DNA from: Paracoccaceae bacterium
GTDB taxonomy: Bacteria > Pseudomonadota > Alphaproteobacteria > Rhodobacterales > Rhodobacteraceae
Reading direction: 5' to 3'
NCBI GenBank assembly: GCA_003511785.1
Contig: DOIS01000375.1
Span: 1 to 6,553, forward strand
DNA length: 6,553 nt
In this document: positions 1 to 6,181 of the stretch, piece after piece
Layout of the letters: each line of letters opens with the position of its first letter
How positions within the stretch are numbered: the first letter of the stretch is position 1
Translations under genes and position numbers: made by a program
Notes under the pieces: generated by a model
What the model was told of the DNA's origin: nothing
Database searches by the model: none
Seen by the model: the letters and a program-made list of their open reading frames with translations, nothing else

Positions 1-18
1 TATGAGTCCTGACCCTAG

Positions 19-32
19 GGCGAAACGTCGCC
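19..32 (-). terminator. Possible weak hairpin after the MFS gene
   Basis: A 5-bp perfect inverted repeat (GGCGA / TCGCC) with a 4-base loop lies 13 bases beyond the exporter's stop codon. On the minus transcript no U-run follows it, so it is not a canonical intrinsic terminator. It may only be a 3' stabilising hairpin, or chance in GC-rich DNA. Confidence 0.25.
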
Positions 33-45
33 GCGCGCCAGCGGC

Positions 46-1257
46 TCAGGCCGGCACGCGGTCCTCGATGCGGCCCATATAGAGCATCAACCCGAAGGCC
101 AGGCAGCACAGCACGAAGATGCCGCCCGCCAGCGGCAGGAGCGAGCCGTCGAACATCAGCCCCACGGGGGCCGCGATGGCGGCGGCCGAGACCGTGGCGA
201 TCGAGCCGATCACCGAAGCCGCCATGCCCGCGATATGGCCCATGGGCTCCATCGCGATGGCGTTCAGATTGCCCAGCGTCAGCCCGGCCATGAAGAACAC
301 CGTGGTCTGCCAGACCAAAAACAGCGCAAAGCCCGCATCCGGCGTAACCGGCGTCTGCGACAGGATCAGCATCGTGCCCGACAGACCGATCTGCGCCCCC
401 AGCGCCCAGGTCACCATCCGCCGCATGCCCAGCCGCACCACCAGCAGCGCGTTGAGCAGGCTGGCGCTGCCCGCCACCAGGGCCACGCCCGCGAACCAGA
501 AGGGAAAGCTCTCGGCCCGGCCATAGAGCACGTCATAGACGGGTTGCACCATGGTCAGCATGGTGAAGAGCGCGCCCAGGCAAAGCGCCTGCACCAGGAT
601 CGACAGGCGCACCGTGGGGTGGGTCAGCATCTCCTTCACCGCGCCCCAGAGCGCGGCGCCCCGGAACGGGCGGCGGTTCTCGGGCGGCAGCGACTCGGGC
701 AGGCGCAGCCCCATCCAGACCACGGTAATGAGCGAGAACAGCACGAAGGCCAGGAAGATCGCGCGCCAGCCGCTCAGCGCGATGATGCCCATTCCGATCA
801 TCGGGGCGACGGCGGGGAAGATGGTGAAGATCATCATCACGATCGAGACCAGCTGCGCCATTTGACGGCCCACGTAAAGGTCGCGGATCACCGCCATCGC
901 CACCACGCGCGGCGCGGCGGCGCCGATCCCCTGCACGATGCGCGCGGCCAGCACCACCTCAAGCGTCGAGGACGCCCAGGCGGTGGCGGCGGCGGCGATA
1001 TAGACGACCGAGCCCGCCAGGATCGCCGGCTTGCGCCCGAACGTGTCCGACAGCGGCCCGGTAAAGAAGGTGCCCAGCCCCATGCCGAGCACGAAGGAGG
1101 TCAGGATCAGCTGCGCGCGGTTGATGTCCTCGGGCGCCAGCTCGCGCCCGATCTCGGGCAGGGCGGGCAACATCGCGTCGATGGAAAAAGCGATGGTGGC
1201 GAACATCATAGCCACGAGGGCCACGAATTCGACGCGGTGCATGCGGGCGGCGGGCAT
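46..1257 (-). CDS. Bcr/CflA-like MFS drug efflux transporter
   Basis: A 403-residue inner-membrane protein of the major facilitator superfamily, DHA1 drug:H+ antiporter type, most like Bcr/CflA exporters. These pump drugs or small metabolites out in exchange for protons; the substrate cannot be read from sequence. About 12 hydrophobic helices run through the whole length. Motif A (GPLSDTFGRK, residues 67-76) lies in the loop after helix 2, followed by a Bcr-like 'PRVVAMAVIRD' stretch (116-126) and a proline/glycine-rich helix 5 (FPAVAPMIG, 147-155) resembling the antiporter motif C region. Length is normal for the family. The ATG at 1257 is chosen because GAGG sits 6 bases upstream. An in-frame ATG at 1335 would add 26 residues unlike a transporter N-terminus and has no ribosome-binding site. 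It follows the potassium channel gene by 105 bases, so it may be co-transcribed or have its own promoter. Confidence 0.9.
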   Translation of the reverse strand: MPAARMHRVEFVALVAMMFATIAFSIDAMLPALPEIGRELAPEDINRAQLILTSFVLGMGLGTFFTGPLSDTFGRKPAILAGSVVYIAAAATAWASSTLEVVLAARIVQGIGAAAPRVVAMAVIRDLYVGRQMAQLVSIVMMIFTIFPAVAPMIGMGIIALSGWRAIFLAFVLFSLITVVWMGLRLPESLPPENRRPFRGAALWGAVKEMLTHPTVRLSILVQALCLGALFTMLTMVQPVYDVLYGRAESFPFWFAGVALVAGSASLLNALLVVRLGMRRMVTWALGAQIGLSGTMLILSQTPVTPDAGFALFLVWQTTVFFMAGLTLGNLNAIAMEPMGHIAGMAASVIGSIATVSAAAIAAPVGLMFDGSLLPLAGGIFVLCCLAFGLMLYMGRIEDRVPA

Positions 1258-1263
1258 GGAGGA

Positions 1264-1267
1264 CCTC
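1264..1267 (-). promoter_or_regulatory. Ribosome binding site fixing the MFS start
   Basis: GAGG on the minus strand lies 6 bases before the ATG at 1257. The longer in-frame start at 1335 has no comparable purine-rich sequence, so this site decides the start. Confidence 0.6.
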
Positions 1268-1362
1268 GTTAACAATGCAACGGGCCCTAGCACCTGTGCG
1301 TCAGGCGCGCCAGAGACCGGTTCGAACAAAGACATGTGCGACCATGCGCGGGAACACGGAGG

Positions 1363-1749
1363 TTAGCGGCGCTCGGGCGGCATCTCTGTCTCGGGCGGGT
1401 CATCCTCGTTGGCCGTTGGCGGCGCCTCGGACGGGTGCGGGCGGTGATGGCCCAGCCGCGCCACCAGCCACTCGGTGTGCTCCTGGCGCTTCTTCATGTG
1501 GTAATGGGCAAATTGCTGGATCGCCACGGCGAAGACGCCCAGCCCCACGAAGATGAACACCGTCGTGCCGATCTTGCCCAGCGCCGTGGCGGGCACGAGG
1601 CTGCCATAGCCCACGGTCGAGATCGTCACCACGGTGAAGAAATAGCTGTCGATCCAGCTCCAGCCCTCGACCAGCCGGAAGAACAGCGTGCCGGCGGCCA
1701 GGACACCCAGCAGGCTCAGGAACACGGTCGAGGCTTTGAGCTGCGGCAT
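1363..1749 (-). CDS. Small two-TM potassium channel (Ion_trans_2)
   Basis: A 128-residue inner-membrane protein with the minimal K+ channel pore: first helix about residues 7-25, pore helix about 33-44, selectivity filter TVGYG at 45-49, second helix about 59-80. It would assemble as a tetramer and conduct K+. The filter is fully canonical, so selectivity for K+ is well supported. After helix 2 comes a short basic and His-rich stretch (AHYHMKKRQ) and a Pro/Glu-rich tail. There is no RCK, cyclic-nucleotide or other ligand-binding domain and no S1-S4 voltage sensor, so gating is unknown. It starts 6 bases after the stop of the DsbA-family gene. Its only purine-rich upstream sequence (GAGTGA) overlaps that stop, which suggests translational coupling. 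Confidence 0.9.
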   Translation of the reverse strand: MPQLKASTVFLSLLGVLAAGTLFFRLVEGWSWIDSYFFTVVTISTVGYGSLVPATALGKIGTTVFIFVGLGVFAVAIQQFAHYHMKKRQEHTEWLVARLGHHRPHPSEAPPTANEDDPPETEMPPERR

Positions 1750-1755
1750 GGGCGA

Positions 1756-2421
1756 TCACTCGGCGGCGGCCTGTCCCGTAATCTCGTCGATCACCTTGAC
1801 CCACAGATCGGCGGGCTGCGCGCCGGGGACGGCATGTTTCTGGGCGACGATGAAAGTGGGCACCGAGTTCACCCCCATCTCGCGGCTATGGGTGTCGCGG
1901 GCGCGGATGTCGTCGCGGTCGGCCTCCGAGGCCAGGAGCTTCAGCACTACCGCCGCATCCATGTCGATCCCGTCGGCGATGTCGGCCAGCACCTCGTGAT
2001 CGCCGATGTCGCGCCCCTCGACGAAATAGGCCTGGAACAGCGCGTCCACCGCCGCGTTCTGCTTGCGCTCGATCCCGGCCCAGTGGATCAGCCGGTGGGC
2101 GTCCACCGTGTTGGGCACCCGCGCCATGCGCTCGAGATTGAGGGTCAGCCCGGCCTCCTCGGCGTGCTCGGCGACCGGGGCATAGGCTTTCGCCGCGCCC
2201 TCCTTGCCACCGAACTTGGCCTCGAGATAGGCGCGCCGGTCCATGCCGCCCTCGGGCATGTCGGGGTTGAGCTGGAACGGGTGCCACTCGATCACGAAGG
2301 GATGGCCCGGCCGCTCGGCCAGCGCCGCCTCGAGCCGCGCCTTGCCGATATAGCACCAGGGACAGATCGGGTCCGAGATGATGTCGAGTTTCACGGGTGC
2401 GGGCGGGGCGGTCTCGGTCAT
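1756..2421 (-). CDS. DsbA-family (FrnE-like) thiol oxidoreductase
   Basis: A 221-residue thioredoxin-fold protein of the DsbA/FrnE group (also annotated as 2-hydroxychromene-2-carboxylate isomerase-like). The N-terminal strand runs into the redox motif C20-P-W-C23, an all-helical insertion fills the middle, and the conserved cis-proline loop GVNSVPTF (183-190, Pro188) precedes the C-terminal strand. Both cysteines are present, so thiol-disulfide exchange chemistry is expected; isomerases of the wider family lack this pair. There is no signal peptide, so it should be cytoplasmic, as is usual for FrnE proteins and unlike periplasmic DsbA. FrnE of Deinococcus is linked to oxidative stress tolerance; a similar role here is inference. 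The ATG overlaps the stop of the upstream acyl-CoA synthetase by ATGA, and GAGG lies 10 bases before it inside that gene. Confidence 0.9.
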   Translation of the reverse strand: MTETAPPAPVKLDIISDPICPWCYIGKARLEAALAERPGHPFVIEWHPFQLNPDMPEGGMDRRAYLEAKFGGKEGAAKAYAPVAEHAEEAGLTLNLERMARVPNTVDAHRLIHWAGIERKQNAAVDALFQAYFVEGRDIGDHEVLADIADGIDMDAAVVLKLLASEADRDDIRARDTHSREMGVNSVPTFIVAQKHAVPGAQPADLWVKVIDEITGQAAAE

Positions 2422-3938
2422 GGGTCGGGGGCCTCGTAATGGGCGCGCAGGGCACGCCGCAGGAGTTTGCCGTTGCCGCCCGTGGGCAGCGCGTCCAGGC
2501 GGACATAGGCGCGCGGCTGCTTGTAGCGCGCCAGCCTCTCTTCGACATAAGCCCGCAGCGCCGCCTCGTCCAGAGCGGCGGGGGCGGTGTAGAAGGCGGC
2601 GATAACGCGGGTATCGGCCTTCACTTCCACATCGGTGACGCCCACGGCGCCGATCCCGGGAAAGCCCGCCAGCGCCGCCTCCACCTCCAGCGGCGAGACG
2701 CGATAGCCGCCCGCGTTCATCATGTCGTCGTCGCGGCCCATGAAATGGATCTGCCCGTCCGCCGCCATGGCGCCGTGATCGCCGGTCGCGAACCAGTCGC
2801 CTTTGAGCCGCGCCGCGCTCTCCTCCGGCTGGCCCAGATAGCCCAGCATCAGGCCCGGATCGTCGCGGTGGATGGAGATCACGCCCTCCTCGCCATGGCG
2901 CGCGGGCTGGCCCTCGGCATCCAGGATGGCGACGCGCCGCCCCTCCTGCGGCTGGCCCAGCGCTTCGCCGCGCGCGGGGTGGGCGGGCGAGGAGGAGATG
3001 AAGGTCGAGCATTCCGACATGCCGTAAGCTTCGTAAAGCCCGGTGCCGGTGGCCCGCTCCCAGGCCGCGCGCAGCGCCGGAGAGAGCTTCTCCCCGGCCG
3101 AGAGCCCGTGCCGCAGGGCGGGCAGGTTCAGCCCTTCTTCACGCTTCAACATCTTCCGGTAAACCCCGGGCGCAGCGGCGAAAAGTGTCGCCGCATGCGC
3201 CCGCAAGAGCCCCGGCAGCGCCTCCGGCGTGGTGCCCGGCGCGGGGATCAGCGCGGTGGCGCCCAGGCTCCAGGGGTCCATCAGCCCCGTGCCCAGCGTA
3301 TAGGTCCAGTTGAACGCGCCCGCATGGCACAGCCGATCGGTCTCGCGCAGGTCATACCACCCCTCATGCATCATCCGCCGCGCCCAGATCGCGCGATGGG
3401 CGTGCATCACCGCGCGCGGCCGACCCGAACTGCCCGAGGTATAGACGATATAGGCCAGCCGGTCGGGGTCGCCCATGTCCCAGTCGCAGGGCGGCAGGTC
3501 GCGCATGGCGGCGAGCGCGGCGGTGTCGATCTGGTGCGAATGATCGGCGCAGGCCACGGACGGGTCGCGCAGCACGGCGGCCGGGCGCAGCTCGGCGATC
3601 ATCTTTCCCGTCTCGGGCGCGGTGAGCTGGGTCGAGGTCGGAACCGGCACGATCCCGGCGGCGATGGCGCCGAGATAGGCGATGGGGAACGCCACCGTGT
3701 TGCCCAGCCGCATCAGCACGATATCGCCGGGTTTCAGCCCCGCGCGCAACAGCCCGGTGCCGGTGCCGCGCACCGCGCGGGCCAATGCGCCATAACGCCA
3801 GGTCTCGGCCCGGTCCTCGTGCAGCACCTCCAGCGCGGGCGCCCCGGCCCGGTCCTCCGCCCCGGCCAGCACATGCGCCGCCATGTTGAACGGGGCGGGG
3901 CAGGGCGGCGGCGGGCCATGATCGAAAATCGCGTGCAT
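2418..3938 (-). CDS. AMP-forming acyl-CoA synthetase (benzoate/medium-chain type)
   Basis: A 506-residue adenylate-forming enzyme (AMP-binding superfamily) that should activate a carboxylic acid with ATP to an acyl-AMP and then an acyl-CoA. Core motifs appear in order: P-loop-like YTSGSSGRPRAV (166-177), YEAYGMSE (302-309), GDWFATGD (380-387), hinge/A8 region GRDDDMMNAGGYRVSPLEVE (401-420) and the catalytic lysine in PTGGNGK (Lys491). The 'GGYRVSPLEVE' style fits the benzoate-CoA ligase / medium-chain acyl-CoA synthetase branch, but the acid cannot be identified. One variation is that the P-loop lysine and glycine of the usual PKG are Arg-Ala (PRA). All catalytic positions are otherwise intact and length is typical. 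No strong ribosome-binding site precedes the ATG at 3938; Met19 is an alternative start. It lies 48 bases after the ligase gene and overlaps the DsbA-family gene by 4 bases. Confidence 0.9.
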   Translation of the reverse strand: MHAIFDHGPPPPCPAPFNMAAHVLAGAEDRAGAPALEVLHEDRAETWRYGALARAVRGTGTGLLRAGLKPGDIVLMRLGNTVAFPIAYLGAIAAGIVPVPTSTQLTAPETGKMIAELRPAAVLRDPSVACADHSHQIDTAALAAMRDLPPCDWDMGDPDRLAYIVYTSGSSGRPRAVMHAHRAIWARRMMHEGWYDLRETDRLCHAGAFNWTYTLGTGLMDPWSLGATALIPAPGTTPEALPGLLRAHAATLFAAAPGVYRKMLKREEGLNLPALRHGLSAGEKLSPALRAAWERATGTGLYEAYGMSECSTFISSSPAHPARGEALGQPQEGRRVAILDAEGQPARHGEEGVISIHRDDPGLMLGYLGQPEESAARLKGDWFATGDHGAMAADGQIHFMGRDDDMMNAGGYRVSPLEVEAALAGFPGIGAVGVTDVEVKADTRVIAAFYTAPAALDEAALRAYVEERLARYKQPRAYVRLDALPTGGNGKLLRRALRAHYEAPDP

Positions 3939-3986
3939 GGCCGGGGCCTAGCGCGCGGCCCGGCGGCGTGCAAGGGCGCGCTGCGC

Positions 3987-5099
3987 TCACAGGTCGGCGT
4001 GGAACTCCTCGATCAGGTGCTCGACCACCGCCCGGCCCGGATCGGCCCCGGCCGAGGCCGCGTCCGCGTGGACCCGGCGCTGGCGCGTGGCGCTGGTGCC
4101 GGTCTCGGCGATGCGGCGCAGCCGGGCGATCTCGTGGGTCGAGCCCAGCGCCTCGGCATCCTCGGACAAGAGCCCGATCAGCTCGTCCACCAGCTGCCCC
4201 ATCGGCTTGATCGCGCCCTCGCCGAAATCGATCAGCCCCTCGGTCACGCCATAGCGTTGCGCCCGCCAACGGTTCTCGGCGATCAGGAAACGGTCGTATT
4301 CGCGCCGGCGCAGGTTGCGCGCGCGCAGCCGCATCAGCATCCGCACCAGCGCCTGGACCAGCGCGGCCAGCGCCAGCGTGTCCTCGAGCCGGGGCGAGAC
4401 ATCCATGATCCGCGTCTCCAGCGTGGGATAGCTGTGCGAAGGGCGCAGGTCCCACCAGATCTTCGAGGTGTCCTCGATCACGCCCAGATCGATCAGCACG
4501 CCCGTGGCGCGCTCGACGCCCCAGGAGCGGAAGATCGGCGGCAGCCCGGTGCGCGGCAGGTTGTCGAACACGGTCAGCCGGTAGGAGCCCAGCCCGGTAT
4601 CGGTGCCGTTCCAGAACGGCGACGAGGTCGACAGCGCCAGCAGATGCGGCAGGAAATAGCACAGCTGCGGCATCAGGTCGGTGCGCAGGCTGCGATCCTC
4701 GATGCCCACATGCACATGCATCCCGCAGATCAGCATCCGCCGCGCCACCCCGCCCAGCGCGTGTTGCAGGTTGTCGTACCGGTCCTTTCGCGTGTGGTGC
4801 TGGTCCTTCCAGTCGCCGAACGGGTGTCAGGAGACGGCGATGGGCGACAGGTTGTGTTTCGCCGCGTGGCGCGAGACGCAGTCGCGCAGCCGCCGCAGAT
4901 CGTCGCGCGCCTGGTCGATCGTGGCGCAGACCCGTGTGCCCACCTCGATCTGGCATTGCAGGAATTCCGGGCTGACCTGGTTCTCCAACTCGGCCTTGCA
5001 GGCCTCCATCAACGCCTCGGGCGCCTCGGCGAGATCGAAACTGTCGCGGTCCACGAGGAGATACTCCTCCTCGATGCCCAGCGTATAATCCTGCTGCAT
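3987..5099 (-). pseudogene. YbdK-type carboxylate-amine ligase (GCS2) with an in-frame TGA
   Basis: A GCS2-family carboxylate-amine ligase like E. coli YbdK, a family with weak glutamate-cysteine ligase activity in vitro and uncertain true substrate. The first part (residues 1-90) has the family N-terminus YTLGIEEEY (5-13) with the acidic active-site residues. Codon 91 (4829-4827) is TGA. Translation then continues in the same frame with HPFGDWKDQ (92-100), GMHVHVG (126-132) and the C-terminal half to the TGA at 3987. Read through, the product is 370 residues, close to YbdK's 372, so nothing is missing but that codon. By alignment from memory, E. coli YbdK has Thr here (GGGTHPF). A strong GGGAGG ribosome-binding site 6 bases before the start remains. 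TGA is an ordinary stop in four other places in this window, so it is not recoded genome-wide. Calling it a pseudogene is the default; sequencing error or readthrough remain possible. Confidence 0.85.
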
Positions 5100-5239
5100 G
5101 GCCCGCCTCCCGCTTGTCCGCCGTCCCGCCAGTCAAACGCCCATGGTCACGCTTGCCAAGCGAAAACCGCCCCGGGCTTGCGGCGCCCGTGCGGCATGGG
5201 TAAGGGCAGGGGGTGCCATGCGACCGGGGGCTTCGAGCG
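5100..5239. promoter_or_regulatory. Divergent intergenic region
   Basis: These 140 bases separate the leftward ligase operon from the rightward methyltransferase gene, so promoters in both directions are expected here. A TTGACT hexamer on the minus strand (5136-5131) and TTGCCA on the plus strand (5153-5158) resemble -35 boxes, but neither has a convincing -10 at the right distance. The near-palindrome GCTTGCCAAGC (5151-5161) could be half of an operator or chance. The assignment rests on gene layout rather than on clear promoter elements. Confidence 0.35.
5106..5111 (-). promoter_or_regulatory. Strong Shine-Dalgarno of the YbdK-type gene
   Basis: GGGAGG on the minus strand lies 6 bases before the ATG at 5099. 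It is the best ribosome-binding site in the window and supports both the chosen start and recent expression of the interrupted gene. Confidence 0.65.
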
Positions 5240-6084
5240 ATGAAGAAGAGACGTTTTCCGCAGCTCAACGCGATGCTCGAGGAGCTGGACGTGGGGCTGG
5301 TCGATCTGGCCGAGACCCGGGCCGAGCGCGACCGGCTGGAGCGGTTCGAGGCACGCGGCGGGCTGGAGGCGCCGGCCTATGCGCTCTCGCCGGGCAGGAG
5401 GGCTTCGACATCGCGCCTCTGGCGGCCGAACTTGCCACTCATGCGGACGCGCTCGCGCGGCTGCGCGACCCGGCCCGAAACGACACCGGCTATGCCCCCG
5501 GCAACGGCTATTACGACAGCCCGGACGCCGAGGCGCTCTACCTGATGATCCGCCGGTTCGCGCCCTCGCGCGTGGTCGAGGTGGGCTGCGGCAACTCGAC
5601 CCGCGTGACCCGGCAGGCGATCCTCGACGGCGGGTTCGCCTGCCACCTGACGGCCATCGACCCCTGGCCGCGCGCCGAAATCGCGGGTCTGGTGGACCGG
5701 TTCGAGCAATCCCGGCTCGAGGACGTGGACGCCGGACTTTTCGCGGAGCTGGCGGCGGGCGACGTGCTGTTCATCGACAGCAGCCACCAGGTGCGCATGT
5801 CGAACGACGTGGCGCATCTGTTCTGCCGGATCATGCCGGCGCTCGCCCCGGGCGTGGTGATCCACGTGCATGACGTGTTCCTGCCCTGGGAATACCCCAA
5901 CCGCTTTTTCCGCGACTGCCCCTCCTGGGGCGAGCATTACCTGCTGCACGCGCTCCTGCAGGGCGGCGGGTATGAAATCCTCTGGCCCGGTTATCACCTG
6001 CAACGCGACCGCCCCGACGCGGTGGCGGCGCTGCCCTTCCTGTCCGAGGGGCGCGCGCAGAGCTTCTGGATGCGCAAGAAATAG
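5240..6084 (+). pseudogene. Class I SAM-dependent methyltransferase, frameshifted near 5390
   Basis: A methyltransferase of the class I (Rossmann, Methyltransf_24-like) type in two frames. The first about 50 codons, from the ATG at 5240, encode a charged, helical N-terminus (MKKRRFPQLNAMLEELDVG...) with strongly G/C third positions. From about 5392 the coding pattern moves to the -1 frame (QEGFDIAPLAAEL) and runs to the TAG at 6082. One extra base in the G run at 5392-5394 would join them into about 281 residues. The catalytic part holds SAM-binding motif I VVEVGCGNS (about 112-120), the acidic end of a strand plus His in IDSSHQ (about 179-184) and HVHDVFLPWEYP (about 209-220). Substrate is unknown; the GSCFA neighbour hints at cell-surface glycan work, which is speculation. 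The catalytic frame is also open far upstream (from 5098), but that extension is Arg/Ala/Gly-rich and reads like a shadow. Whether this is an error, a true lesion or programmed frameshifting is open. Confidence 0.75.
5396..5401 (+). promoter_or_regulatory. Internal AGGAGG at the frameshift point
   Basis: A perfect Shine-Dalgarno core sits exactly where the methyltransferase coding pattern changes frame. It could let ribosomes re-enter downstream or pause, but the only start-like codon at good spacing in the catalytic frame is ATC at 5410 (8 bases away); the first in-frame ATG is 5545. It also simply encodes the expected Gln-Glu-Gly in the catalytic frame, so chance is likely. Confidence 0.25.
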
Positions 6085-6096
6085 CCCGGCGCGGGC
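6084..6096 (+). terminator. Short GC hairpin after the methyltransferase
   Basis: GCCCG-GCG-CGGGC forms a 5-bp stem with a 3-base loop starting on the last base of the stop codon. No T-run follows, so it is a weak candidate for an intrinsic terminator. Confidence 0.25.
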
Positions 6097-6114
6097 CGCG
6101 CGCAGGGGCTTGGG

Positions 6115-6175
6115 GCCGGGTGCTGTTGCGTTGCGGCAAGCCGGGTGCTAATCCCGAGCGGCAAGCAGCCGGGTG
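6115..6175 (+). repeat. Short direct repeats upstream of the GSCFA gene
   Basis: GCCGGGTGCT occurs at 6115-6124 and 6140-6149, and its first eight bases recur at 6168-6175, giving spacings of 25 and 28 bases. GCGGCAAGC precedes the second and third copies (6133-6141 and 6159-6167), with two extra bases (AG) in the last. The last copy runs into the ribosome-binding region of the downstream gene. This may be a small tandem duplication or a cluster of binding sites. Confidence 0.5.
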
Positions 6176-6181
6176 GATGTG

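Noticed and set aside
1316..1327. GGTTCGAAC, resembling a tRNA T-loop / B-box
   Set aside because: The flanking bases cannot form a T-arm stem, and no anticodon arm or acceptor stem is present. It is just an 8-base palindrome between the channel and the exporter.
2422..3012. N-terminal extension of the DsbA-family frame upstream of 2421
   Set aside because: The extension lies within the synthetase gene and is Arg/Gly-rich shadow sequence. The ATG at 2421 gives the standard family N-terminus and length.
2397..5243. A 948-codon open frame on the plus strand antisense to the ligase, synthetase and oxidoreductase genes
   Set aside because: Its translation is rich in Arg, Gly, Gln and His with no recognisable domain, and it lies opposite genes with clear catalytic motifs. 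Long antisense open frames are expected where codon third positions are nearly all G or C.
3364..5268. A 634-codon open frame on the minus strand spanning the ligase and part of the synthetase
   Set aside because: It is in a different frame from both real genes, has an Arg/Ala/Gly-rich composition and contains no family motif.
5098..5391. Upstream part of the methyltransferase catalytic frame as its true N-terminus
   Set aside because: Its translation is low-complexity Arg/Ala/Gly, whereas the overlapping frame from 5240 has strong G/C third positions and a plausible helical N-terminus. A frame change near 5390 is the better explanation.
6126..6154. TTGCGT ... 17 bases ... TAATCC as a promoter for the GSCFA gene
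   Set aside because: Only about half of the -35 and fewer of the -10 positions match consensus. The spacing alone is not enough in GC-rich DNA.
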